From an uncultured Acidimicrobiales bacterium (GTDB lineage Bacteria; Actinomycetota; Acidimicrobiia; Acidimicrobiales; SZUA-35), in contig CALHFG010000100.1 of assembly GCA_938029215.1 (NCBI GenBank), positions 1-51,584 of the forward strand: a stretch of 51,584 nucleotides of DNA, in the 5' to 3' direction. Both the position numbers and the translations under genes were made by a program. Below, in pieces: positions 8,078 to 16,058 of the stretch. The notes below the pieces were generated by a model that ran no database searches, was not told the origin of the DNA, and was given only the letters and a program-made list of their open reading frames with translations. Positions within the stretch are counted from its first letter, which is position 1; each line of letters begins with the position of its first letter.

Positions 8078-9568
8078 TCAGCGCTCCAGTTGCCAGGCGG
8101 TCTTGGCGGCCCATTCGAGGCCGGGTTCGTAGAGGCTTTCGTGGGTGCCGGTGAACACCGACAGCGTCACGTTGCCCGAGGTCCGGCTCATCAGAAGTGG
8201 TCGGTCCTGGCTATCGAACCAGGAGAAGCCGTCGTTCTCGCCCAGTAGTGACGCCGGTAGTCGATGGCGATCAACCTCGGCATACACCGCAGGACCGAAC
8301 TGATCCTCAGGTGCGGCAAGCGCATCGAAAGCCTTGAACGATTGAGAGGTCGGAACCAACGTGTCCTGCAGCCCGGTGGCGATGTACAACGGAATGTTGT
8401 TGGCCTTTGCGTTAGCGATCGTGTCCGACGGGCTGCGGCGCTTGCATTCGTTGCCGGCTGCGGTGCCGGGATGAGGAGCGCCGCCGCATGAAGCCTGCAA
8501 TTGACCCACGTAGTGCCGGCGGGGCACCGTGAGCCGGTAGGCGTACCACTCGACCAGGTCATACACCGGGACCCAGGCAATGCCACCGGCGAACAACTCG
8601 GGTGCCTCGCCAGCCATGTTGAGTACTGCGAAGCCTCCTCCGGAGAAGCCGATCATGAAGACTTTGGTGGGATCGATGTCGTCGTTGGCCAGTGCCCAAT
8701 TGACCGCATCCTTGATGTCCTTGATGACCAGATCAGATCCGGTTGCCTCGGGTCGGTTGTTGGCTCCCCGGAAGTCAGGAGCGATCATCGCCCAATCGTT
8801 CTGGTCCGCCCACCGAGTGAAAGGTACGTTCAGCTGTTGGTTGTAATTGGAGCTCCAGCTGTGGAGGACCAACAGGAGCGGGCGCTTCTCGCCGTCGGAG
8901 GGCAGCCAGTACGCGGGCTGTTGGTAGCTGTCGTGGGTCGAGGGAATTCGGATGTTGGACGCTCGAGTGAAGTTCGCCCAGGCGGCCGACGAGGTCGATG
9001 CGTAATTGCGGAAGCCGCGTGTGCTCACATCACGGCTGAAACCGGAGACGGGCGCACCGCGATCGGCCCCCGGTTTTGCGGTGGCCTCACCGGCGAATCG
9101 GTTGGCGTCGGCGAACTCGTTGTTGGCGGCCACCCACCGGACGACGCCGCCGCGATCGAGCTCACCTCGGTTGAGAAGCCCCAGCCAATAGTTCAAGCCC
9201 TCCGGGTCGGATCCTCGGCCAAGCACGTTGGTGTACACGAGTTCGAGGAATTGTTGATTGTTCGGGGCGCCGTAGGTGTTGCGAAACTCCTGGCTCTGCT
9301 CGAAGCCGTTCGCGATGTCGGAGATCTCGTTGCCCTCGCGATAGATACGGATCCAGTACTTGGCGCCGCCGATGTCGGGATCTCGATTGAAGAATGCGCG
9401 GTACAGGCGCAGAACATCGGCGTAGTCGGTATGGAAATCCTCCGCCGTCGTGAGCTGGTCGATCGAGCCGGCCTGTGACATGCGGGTCCCACCCTGAGCG
9501 CCGGCTGGAATGGAGAGGCCAGCTACGGCCAGGAAGATCGAAAGAAATGCGACCACTGATTTACGCAT
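8078..9568 (-). CDS. Secreted DUF4214 + alpha/beta hydrolase (S9-like) fusion
   Basis: Exported protein of 496 aa. Signal peptide MRKSVVAFLSIFLAVAGLS ending near AGAQG. Residues about 40-165 contain two DUF4214-like repeats (LYRAFFNRDPDIGG, then TNVLGRGSDPEGLNYWL), a module common in S-layer and other surface proteins. Residues about 205-496 form an esterase/prolyl-oligopeptidase-like hydrolase: nucleophile Ser309 in GFSGGG, a probable acid Asp in GLQDTLVP and a probable His in FTGTHESLY. The substrate is unknown; polyhydroxyalkanoate depolymerase-like or feruloyl esterase-like activity is possible. ATG 9568 is chosen for the signal peptide and a TACGTT hexamer 6 nt upstream; a longer open frame upstream lacks both. 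Confidence 0.85.
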   Translation of the reverse strand: MRKSVVAFLSIFLAVAGLSIPAGAQGGTRMSQAGSIDQLTTAEDFHTDYADVLRLYRAFFNRDPDIGGAKYWIRIYREGNEISDIANGFEQSQEFRNTYGAPNNQQFLELVYTNVLGRGSDPEGLNYWLGLLNRGELDRGGVVRWVAANNEFADANRFAGEATAKPGADRGAPVSGFSRDVSTRGFRNYASTSSAAWANFTRASNIRIPSTHDSYQQPAYWLPSDGEKRPLLLVLHSWSSNYNQQLNVPFTRWADQNDWAMIAPDFRGANNRPEATGSDLVIKDIKDAVNWALANDDIDPTKVFMIGFSGGGFAVLNMAGEAPELFAGGIAWVPVYDLVEWYAYRLTVPRRHYVGQLQASCGGAPHPGTAAGNECKRRSPSDTIANAKANNIPLYIATGLQDTLVPTSQSFKAFDALAAPEDQFGPAVYAEVDRHRLPASLLGENDGFSWFDSQDRPLLMSRTSGNVTLSVFTGTHESLYEPGLEWAAKTAWQLER

Positions 9569-9574
9569 AGGGAA

Positions 9575-9580
9575 AACGTA
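9575..9580 (-). promoter_or_regulatory. -10 hexamer TACGTT (minus strand), leaderless start
   Basis: TACGTT on the minus strand ends 6 nt before ATG 9568 of the secreted hydrolase and supports that start. Confidence 0.45.
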
Positions 9581-9650
9581 GTGGCTAACAGACCACTCAC
9601 GGCGCGTATGACATCGAAACGTAGGGCTCGATTCCCGGACTGATTCGGAC

Positions 9651-10772
9651 CTATGACGTGATGTGCAGGTGGTCCTGGTGAACGTCGTCGGTGAAGGATC
9701 GGCCGCCGAAGCCGTCGAAGGCCCAAGGGCTTCCGATGCTACGAATACCGTCGTCGAAGAGGGTCTTGGCCAAAGTCCAGGTAGGAGACCCCTCAAAGCG
9801 GCTATCGACCACCGGGATCCCTCCGACCTCGTAGACGTCCATCGCCTGACCAACGCTATGGCGGCTCACGCTCTCGGTTGCAAACACGCGATAGGGATGC
9901 CCGCGGCTCAGCACGAGAACCGAGTAGTCGGTGAGTTCGGCAACCTCGAGCATGCGCTGCAACATCTCCGCGGTGGTGTGGCCGCTGTAGATGTCCCACC
10001 GGGCGGAGTCGGGCATAGAGATACGAGGATCATCAACCACCGATGCGGCCAGATCTGAGAGATTATCGGGGCGGACGACGGCGGGCCCGCCTGCGGAGGC
10101 AAGCCGCTCCACGGTCCAGCGATCCTCTACTCCTTCGACCCGTACGTCTACCACGCGGGATTCGCGAGCCACGGCCCCGTCGGGCGAGAGCTGTTCAACA
10201 TCCACCCAGACCATGAGCGAAGCCTTCGTGGGGCGGTTGCCGCCCATCTGTACATAACGCACGGTTCCAACAGACTGACTGCCGAGCGACATCGCTTCGG
10301 CAGCCAGATCTACCAGACCTTCGTCATCGAGCACGCCGAATTGCTCCCGGAGCGATTCGGCGTGAGATTCTGCCGTGGCGGTTGCCTCGTAGGTGAGCAA
10401 CGCCTGAGCAAATTGGCCGCCGACTCGTTTGCGGTGCTTGAGCACCTCGGTCTCGGCGGGCTCGTATGGGCTAACGGGGGAGAGGCTTGGGGCCGTCGTC
10501 GTGGTGGGTTCGGCCGTTGTTGGCGTCGCCGTGGTTGGAGCTACCGAACTTGAGGGTGGGGTGCTCGTCGGGGGCGCGATCGTATCGGGTCCCACCGGGG
10601 AGGGCAGTGTCTCACTAGCGGTCTGAAAGGTGGTCGAGGGTCCCTGCGAGCCAGCAGAACTTGACCCACAGCTGGCCAAAACGACCGTCGCTGCGAGCGC
10701 AGACGTCCTGGCTATGGATCGAACAGTCGCCACGGCGACCGAGTGTAGAACCTGTCCGGCCCCTATTTTCAT
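9651..10772 (-). CDS. Lipoprotein with M15-like (DD-peptidase fold) domain
   Basis: Predicted lipoprotein of 373 aa. N-terminal signal with lipobox LASC (Cys35), a long Ser/Thr/Pro linker to about residue 120, then a globular part. The C-terminus carries the zinc-binding pattern of peptidase M15/Hedgehog-type enzymes: SRHSVGQAMD (Ser303, His305, Asp312) and HQDHLH (His368, His370). Known members cut D-Ala-D-Ala or peptidoglycan cross-bridges; the substrate here is not known. ATG 10772 is chosen because the open frame further upstream encodes no signal. It is divergent from the ECF sigma gene, which suggests a link to envelope stress (inference). Confidence 0.8.
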   Translation of the reverse strand: MKIGAGQVLHSVAVATVRSIARTSALAATVVLASCGSSSAGSQGPSTTFQTASETLPSPVGPDTIAPPTSTPPSSSVAPTTATPTTAEPTTTTAPSLSPVSPYEPAETEVLKHRKRVGGQFAQALLTYEATATAESHAESLREQFGVLDDEGLVDLAAEAMSLGSQSVGTVRYVQMGGNRPTKASLMVWVDVEQLSPDGAVARESRVVDVRVEGVEDRWTVERLASAGGPAVVRPDNLSDLAASVVDDPRISMPDSARWDIYSGHTTAEMLQRMLEVAELTDYSVLVLSRGHPYRVFATESVSRHSVGQAMDVYEVGGIPVVDSRFEGSPTWTLAKTLFDDGIRSIGSPWAFDGFGGRSFTDDVHQDHLHITS

Positions 10773-10855
10773 AGGGCTCTCGGTAGAAGTTGGTGAGATC
10801 TTTTGCTTGGTGGTAAACCAGACATGGGTTTCGGGCGTCGGTATAGGTGATGATG

Positions 10856-11422
10856 ATGGCTGGTCTCGAACGAACCCCAACGGGTGAGCTTCCAATAATC
10901 GGGCGCAACACTGCGACCGATTCGGTTGGTGTCCCCGATGTTCGTACCGACCTCCCTGTCCTCTATGAGACGCACTACCGCAAGCTGGTAAAACTGGCGT
11001 CGTTCTACACCGACGACACCGAAACGGCCGAAGAGGTCGTGCAAGACGCGTTCGTCAAGCTGCTTCACGGCAACTACAAGATCGATACCAACGTGGGTGC
11101 CTATCTGCGTTCGATGGTGCTCAACGGTGCCCGGTCCCAGTTGCGCAAGCGGAGAGTTCGCCGCGACCACGTGCCCGATGTTCCTCGGCCCGTCGATGCG
11201 GCCGAGATCGGCGGGGTCGCCGCGGCGGCCTCGGCCGAGATGGTTGCGGCGCTTCGGACTCTTCCCGAAAAGCAAAGCGCAGTTCTTGTGCTGCGTTACT
11301 TCCTCGACCTCTCCGAGGCCGATATTGCCGACACGCTGGGCATCGCCCGCGGTTCGGTAAAGAGTCACGCCAGCCGTGGACTCGCCAAGCTCTCCAAGTT
11401 GATCCCCGAGGTGCAGGCATGA
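10856..11422 (+). CDS. ECF sigma factor, SigE-like
   Basis: RNA polymerase sigma-70 family protein of 188 aa. Region 2 covers YETHYRKLVKLASFYTDD, ETAEEVVQDAFVKLL and the -10 recognition helix; region 4 has LRTLPEKQSAVLVLRYFLDLSE and the helix-turn-helix DIADTLGIARGSVKSHASRG. It lacks region 3, as in ECF sigmas. The start is uncertain: GTG 10847 is followed by ATG at 10850, 10853 and 10856, and I give the last. The stop overlaps the next gene by ATGA, the usual arrangement of a sigma factor with its regulator. Confidence 0.92.
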   Translation: MAGLERTPTGELPIIGRNTATDSVGVPDVRTDLPVLYETHYRKLVKLASFYTDDTETAEEVVQDAFVKLLHGNYKIDTNVGAYLRSMVLNGARSQLRKRRVRRDHVPDVPRPVDAAEIGGVAAAASAEMVAALRTLPEKQSAVLVLRYFLDLSEADIADTLGIARGSVKSHASRGLAKLSKLIPEVQA

Positions 11423-13092
11423 GCGGAAAGTTCTTCAACGGCGAGGGACAGCCCAGCGAGCTCGATCCTTTCTCCGAGCGGCAGGTTGGCGAGCGGCTTC
11501 GGTCGGCCCTTCGGGACCACGCCGACCGCATCGAACCAGCGCCGAACTCTTATCTCACGCTGTCGAAGCGACTGGAGGAGGCGGCTCCGGTTTCCCCAAA
11601 ACGGGCAGGGAGGGGCGGCGGTCGGTTTCTGGCCGCTGCGGCAATGCTGGTGGTAGCCGCCGGAACCGGTGCATACCTCGTTTCCCAGGTCAACAGCGGC
11701 GACCTTAACGCCGTCGGTACCGATGGGCCCGAGGCAACCGTCACGACGCTCTCGACGACCACGACAACCTCCCCCACCACGACGCAGCAGACCACGACCA
11801 CCACCGCCGCCTCAACAACTACAACCTCTCCTCCGCCTGAGGTAGTGGCGGCGGTGGTGGACCAGGTTCGTCTACCCACATCGCCGAGCTCGGTCGATGC
11901 GGCCGAAGAACTTGTCTACCTTCTAGGACTTCCGGGCAAGGCCCGATTCCGGGCTGAAGGGTCCACGGTGAACCTTCTGGTGCCGGAGGACTTTGAGTCG
12001 GGCCAGGGCCCGCTGGCCCAGGTTGTTGTGGACGGCGACGCTGAAGAAGGTTTCGCTGCGGTCCGAGCAACCTCGGAGACCATGCAGATCAGCGAGGTCT
12101 ACGTCGACGGCGAACAGCTGGTCGTGCTCGGCCAAGGAATTGCGTTTGAGGCTACGGTGCAGGTCGAACTCATCGGCACCGACGGCACCCGGCTCGCTGC
12201 GACCCACACGACTGCGGGATGTTGTGAAGATCTCATGCCGTTCGAAGCCCGCCTACCCATTCGAGGCGTTGGTGAGGCCTTCGTTGTCGCTCATGGCGAC
12301 AGCGCTGGTTCCGGGGTCGTATCGGCGTTCTCGGCCGAACCCGTGTCGTTTCAGGGTCTGGCCGATCCCACGACATACACCGTCTTCCGCATCCGTCCGG
12401 ACGACAAAGATCAGGGTCTCAACCTTCGAGACCTCCCCGGTTCCGACGAGGGGCAAATCCTGGACACTCTCCCCCCAGGTGAAACAGGCATTCGACGTCT
12501 CCCAGAAATGCCTGCCCTCGTCGGCGATTCGTATTGGTGGCACGTGGAGACTGCTGAGGGCACGCAGGGGTGGGTTCACAGCTGGTTCCTGACCCCCGAC
12601 TCGTCGAAACTCAGCGAAGCTGATCTGCGCGGCCGAGCGCAGGTGGCGCTTTCGAACTTGGATGCGGTCGAGTACGGCGGACTGGATTGGCTCCATCTGT
12701 CACGGCGTGTTCCGCTCGCCCTTGGATGGATCGGCGATCCCCGGATGGTGTCTGGCCCCCAAACTCTCGACGCCGATTTCTGGTCTGAGGCCGACCGTTG
12801 GCCGGTCCCCGAAGACACTTTTGGTGAGCCGGAGAAGACGATTTCGCTTCGTTCTCTGATCACCCCCTACATCGAGCCCGAGACCGAACCACAAATCGAC
12901 GAAGGTGCACTCACCCGCTACGGCTTCGAGAACGACGTGGTCAACAGCTATTTCGCGGGAACCAGGGCAGTGACGGTGAGCGGACCCTCTACCGGAGACT
13001 CGGTTGAGGATCGCTCGCTGGTCTTGTTCTATGAGGCCGGCCCGACGGGACCAGAACTCGTCGGCGCCGTGGCGAGCATCTTCGTTCCGTAG
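11419..13092 (+). CDS. Membrane-anchored SH3-domain protein, probable sigma regulator
   Basis: 557 aa, coupled to the ECF sigma gene. A cytoplasmic N-terminus of about 68 aa is rich in charged residues; a TM helix (70-88) follows, then a Thr-rich linker (about 107-138), an extracytoplasmic region and a bacterial SH3-like domain in the middle (GLNLRDLPGSDEG through WWHVETAEGTQGWVHSWFL). The C-terminal 170 aa are not recognised. Position and topology fit an anti-sigma factor whose outer part senses the wall, but no zinc-binding HxxxCxxC anti-sigma motif is visible, so the role is inferred. Downstream genes are convergent, so the operon has two genes. Confidence 0.75.
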   Translation: MSGKFFNGEGQPSELDPFSERQVGERLRSALRDHADRIEPAPNSYLTLSKRLEEAAPVSPKRAGRGGGRFLAAAAMLVVAAGTGAYLVSQVNSGDLNAVGTDGPEATVTTLSTTTTTSPTTTQQTTTTTAASTTTTSPPPEVVAAVVDQVRLPTSPSSVDAAEELVYLLGLPGKARFRAEGSTVNLLVPEDFESGQGPLAQVVVDGDAEEGFAAVRATSETMQISEVYVDGEQLVVLGQGIAFEATVQVELIGTDGTRLAATHTTAGCCEDLMPFEARLPIRGVGEAFVVAHGDSAGSGVVSAFSAEPVSFQGLADPTTYTVFRIRPDDKDQGLNLRDLPGSDEGQILDTLPPGETGIRRLPEMPALVGDSYWWHVETAEGTQGWVHSWFLTPDSSKLSEADLRGRAQVALSNLDAVEYGGLDWLHLSRRVPLALGWIGDPRMVSGPQTLDADFWSEADRWPVPEDTFGEPEKTISLRSLITPYIEPETEPQIDEGALTRYGFENDVVNSYFAGTRAVTVSGPSTGDSVEDRSLVLFYEAGPTGPELVGAVASIFVP

Positions 13093-13121
13093 CCGATCTT
13101 GGCCCTCTCGACCCTCTCGTT

Positions 13122-13610
13122 TCACTGGCAGCGGTTCGTCCAATAGCTGTCGATCGGATCGATGACCGTGGGCTCGGCTCGGGCGGCGAGCGCCAGCACC
13201 ACGTCGGCCTCGTCTTCTCGTGCCGACGGGAGGGCGCGTACCTGCATCAACGCCGGCGTCAGTTCGGGTGGGGCCACCGAGATTGCGTCATCGAGTGACC
13301 AGCGCATCGCATCATGTACCCGTTCCCAGGTCGAGGGGTCGCCGAGGTAGTGCATTGGATCGATGACGGCGGTGAGGAACAGCGCACGACAGATCCGGAC
13401 GGTGTCACTGGGAGGCCCACATCGCAGATCGTTCACTTGAGCTTGCGCAACAGCGGCCAACACCCCTTCGAGCCCGGCTCCGGTGGTGGTTGGACCCAAT
13501 CGTCGGCAGTCCGGCATCGCGAGGTTGGGTTGCTGACCCGAGCTCGCCGAGGGGCTCCGACAACCGACCAGTGCGAGTGAAACCATCAGTATTGACGTAA
13601 ATAAACGCAT
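13122..13610 (-). CDS. Small lipoprotein of unknown function
   Basis: 162 aa. Starts MRLFTSILMVSLALVGC with the lipobox cysteine at residue 17, followed by a short Ser/Gln linker. The mature part has several Cys (PDCRR, LRCGPP, IRICRAL and the C-terminal NRCQ) that could form two disulfides outside the membrane. No known family recognised. ATG 13610 is preferred because it starts the signal and has a TACGAT hexamer 8 nt upstream. Divergent from the DUF952 gene across only 34 bp. Confidence 0.75.
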   Translation of the reverse strand: MRLFTSILMVSLALVGCRSPSASSGQQPNLAMPDCRRLGPTTTGAGLEGVLAAVAQAQVNDLRCGPPSDTVRICRALFLTAVIDPMHYLGDPSTWERVHDAMRWSLDDAISVAPPELTPALMQVRALPSAREDEADVVLALAARAEPTVIDPIDSYWTNRCQ

Positions 13611-13618
13611 ATAAACGA

Positions 13619-13624
13619 ATCGTA
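13619..13624 (-). promoter_or_regulatory. -10 hexamer TACGAT (minus strand)
   Basis: TACGAT on the minus strand ends 8 nt before ATG 13610. It is half of the inverted pair ATCGT/ACGAT (13619-13623 and 13629-13633) shared with the opposite promoter. Confidence 0.45.
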
Positions 13625-13632
13625 GCGAACGA

Positions 13633-13638
13633 TACACT
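13633..13638 (+). promoter_or_regulatory. -10 hexamer TACACT, leaderless start
   Basis: TACACT ends 6 nt before GTG 13645. With the opposite hexamer 8 nt away, the two genes share a 34-bp divergent promoter. Confidence 0.45.
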
Positions 13639-13644
13639 GGAACG

Positions 13645-13980
13645 GTGCTCCTCCATATCATTTCCTCGCCTGATCTTGCCCACGCCCGGAAGATCGGCGA
13701 GATCGCCCCCGCCTCCTTACAGTCCGAGGGGTTCGTCCATTGCTCCTATCCCGACCAGGTTCTGACACCAGCCAACGAGCGCTACCCCGGTCAGCAGAAT
13801 CTGGTCCTGATCGTGCTAGCGCCCGACCGGATCCCGCACCCGTTGGTGGTGGAGGACAGTTACGGCTCCGGCACGGCGTATCCCCATGTGTATGGTCCGA
13901 TCCCGATTGATGCCATCGATCGAGAGGTTGACTTCCCTTGCAATCCCGACGGAGGGTTTGATCTGCCGAACCTGGGCTAG
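13645..13980 (+). CDS. DUF952 family protein
   Basis: 111-aa cytoplasmic protein of the DUF952 family: it opens LLHIISSPDLAHA, has EGFVHCSYPDQVLTPAN in the middle and a C-terminal HVYGPIPIDAI segment. The family shares a fold with ADP-ribosyl-transferring or -binding proteins, but no activity is established here. Length is normal. GTG start supported by a TACACT hexamer 6 nt upstream. Confidence 0.85.
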   Translation: MLLHIISSPDLAHARKIGEIAPASLQSEGFVHCSYPDQVLTPANERYPGQQNLVLIVLAPDRIPHPLVVEDSYGSGTAYPHVYGPIPIDAIDREVDFPCNPDGGFDLPNLG

Positions 13981-13993
13981 CCCAGAGCAGTTG

Positions 13994-15337
13994 CTACACC
14001 GCCGTGGCCGATAGCCACTGCCCGCTGCGCCAACGGAGGACCAACGGGACCAGGCGTACGATCATGAAGATCCACAGCGCACCCCACAGCCAACCAAGCC
14101 CCGCATCGGTAGCCAGTACCGCCCACGCACAAACAGCGAAACAGAGGAACGCCGCCACCATGCCCTTTGCGAGGAACCATAGGTCTCCAGCCCCGATGAG
14201 AATGCCGTCGAGGGCAAAGACCACGCCGTTAATAGGTTGTTGGCCAGCCACATGGAGAAGCACGAGGCCGGTGAGGCTTACTACCGCCGCATCCGCAGTA
14301 AACAGGCCGGCAATCTGTTCGCGGAACACGGCGATGAGGACGCCGAAGAAAATGGCTACGACGGTGTCGAGTTCGATCATCCGCCGCGACGCAGCCCAAG
14401 CGACAGCCTGATTCCCTTCTCCCAGGTATCGCCCGGTGAGTGCCTGGCCAGAGATCGCAACGGCATCGAGCGCGAGCGCGAGGGTGAACCACACTTGCAG
14501 GCCGACTTGATGGGCTGCTACCTGTTCGACGCCGATCGCACTGGCAACGCCAGCTCCCAACGTGAGGGCACCGCGGAGTGACATGGTTCGGATCACCAGC
14601 GCCTGCCCGCTCTTGAGAATCGAAAGCATGGGCGCCCAGATCGGGCGGGTCGATGCCTGCTGCTCCTTGGCAAAACGCACCACCAACACCACATAGGCCA
14701 GCCCGGCGCCGAACTGGGCAATGACGGTGGCCAGGGCAGACGCGCCGAGGCCGAACCCCAGTCCGAAGATCAGGACCACCTCGATCACCAGGTTGGACAA
14801 AGCCGAAACCAAGGCGATCACCAGCGGCCGACGAGTGTCTTGACGGCCATGAAGCACGCCGGCTCCGGCTAATGCGAGAAGCAGAAATGGGAAGCCAATG
14901 AGGCTGACCCGTAGATACAGCAACGCGGCCTCGAGGACCTCCCCCTCGGCCTGGAGCAGTCGTAGCAGCGGGGTGGCAAACACCGCGAGCAGGCCGGTCA
15001 CGACGATGCCAAGCAGTCCTGCCAGCCACATGCCCTGGATTCCTCGCACCGCAGCTCGGTGGCTGTTTCCCTCGCTTATCAGCCGAGCGATCGGGCCCGT
15101 TGCCCCGTAAGCCAAGAACACCAGAAGCGAGTGAGCGGTAAGCAGGACGGTTGACGCCAACGCCAGACCGGCCAGTTCGGTTGTTCCGATTCGTCCGACG
15201 ACGGCGGTGTCGGCGAGAACATAGAGCGGCTCGGCGACGAGTGAACCGAATGCTGGAACCGCGAGCGCAGCGATGGGGCGGTCAAATTCACTTCGGAGTG
15301 ATGGGCGCCACGGGGGTCGCTCAACCAGCTCGGACAA
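13994..15337 (-). CDS. MATE family multidrug efflux protein (DinF-like)
   Basis: Inner-membrane cation-coupled exporter of 447 aa with about 12 TM helices in two related halves. Recognisable MATE features: RPIAALAVPAFGSLVAEPLYVLAD in TM1, then VGRIGTTELAGLALAST, and the second-half counterpart around AIGVEQVAAHQVGLQVWF. The start is TTG 15337, directly after the stop of the upstream permease (TAG-TTG); no better start is seen. It is the last gene of the five-gene export operon. Confidence 0.9.
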   Translation of the reverse strand: MSELVERPPWRPSLRSEFDRPIAALAVPAFGSLVAEPLYVLADTAVVGRIGTTELAGLALASTVLLTAHSLLVFLAYGATGPIARLISEGNSHRAAVRGIQGMWLAGLLGIVVTGLLAVFATPLLRLLQAEGEVLEAALLYLRVSLIGFPFLLLALAGAGVLHGRQDTRRPLVIALVSALSNLVIEVVLIFGLGFGLGASALATVIAQFGAGLAYVVLVVRFAKEQQASTRPIWAPMLSILKSGQALVIRTMSLRGALTLGAGVASAIGVEQVAAHQVGLQVWFTLALALDAVAISGQALTGRYLGEGNQAVAWAASRRMIELDTVVAIFFGVLIAVFREQIAGLFTADAAVVSLTGLVLLHVAGQQPINGVVFALDGILIGAGDLWFLAKGMVAAFLCFAVCAWAVLATDAGLGWLWGALWIFMIVRLVPLVLRWRSGQWLSATAV

Positions 15338-16048
15338 CTAGGCAACTTCCATTCGGTTCAGCCGAGCGCTCGACAGTGCGATAGCCGCGAGCGCAACGGC
15401 CACCGGCACGATGATCGTTGCGGTTTGGCCTCGACCGGCGAAATCTAGAGAGATGTCGGTGGCTCGAGACAGCATCGATGCACCGTAGCTGTTGATGCTC
15501 AATCGCTGTGCGCCTTCGGCGGTACGAGAGATAAACAGCTCCCACACAAAGACATAGATCAGACCGAACGGAAGCGGTTTACGCACGAGTAGCCCGAGAA
15601 GAGTGAATACTGCGGTGTAGGCAACGGTGATCGCAAGCGTCGAGGTGATCGTGCCGCGCAGAACCCCGTTGCCAACCTCTCCACTCATAGCGACGGCGGC
15701 AACCATGGGAAGAACCGTGGCGGGTATCGCCACCGTTATCGCCGCGGCCGTAGCGGCAGCAGCCACGATGATTCGGCGTACCGGTCGGAGCCACACGTAG
15801 ACAAGCGTTTCGTCGTTGTGCCAGTCGCCCATCGAACCGCTTCCCAACAGAAGGCAGATTACCGGAATGATCAGGCCCTGTCCTAGTAACGCCAAGACGC
15901 CAACAACCGTTTCGGTAGGGTCAGATTCGCCTCGCGCGATACGACCGAGAACAGCGAACAGCACAGTGGCGAGAACCACCAGAATGACTCGACCGCGCGT
16001 TACCTGGTGTTTCAGAACGAGCTTGTAGATAGCAAGGAATTGGTTCAT
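15338..16048 (-). CDS. ABC exporter permease (second transporter)
   Basis: 236-aa membrane protein with about six hydrophobic segments (FLAIYKLVLKHQVTRGRVIL near the N-terminus, then helices around LALLGQGLIIPVICLLLG, IIVAAAATAAAITVAIPATV and the C-terminal VPVAVALAAIALSSA). It is probably the ABC-2-type partner of the ATPase gene immediately upstream, judged by position. ATG 16048 is used because coding similarity and hydrophobic structure begin there. The stop touches the MATE start. Confidence 0.8.
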   Translation of the reverse strand: MNQFLAIYKLVLKHQVTRGRVILVVLATVLFAVLGRIARGESDPTETVVGVLALLGQGLIIPVICLLLGSGSMGDWHNDETLVYVWLRPVRRIIVAAAATAAAITVAIPATVLPMVAAVAMSGEVGNGVLRGTITSTLAITVAYTAVFTLLGLLVRKPLPFGLIYVFVWELFISRTAEGAQRLSINSYGASMLSRATDISLDFAGRGQTATIIVPVAVALAAIALSSARLNRMEVA

Positions 16049-16058
16049 AGGAACGCGC

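Noticed and set aside
8501-9478. 325-codon plus-strand ORF
   Set aside because: Shadow of the secreted hydrolase gene on the minus strand, which has a signal peptide and catalytic motif.
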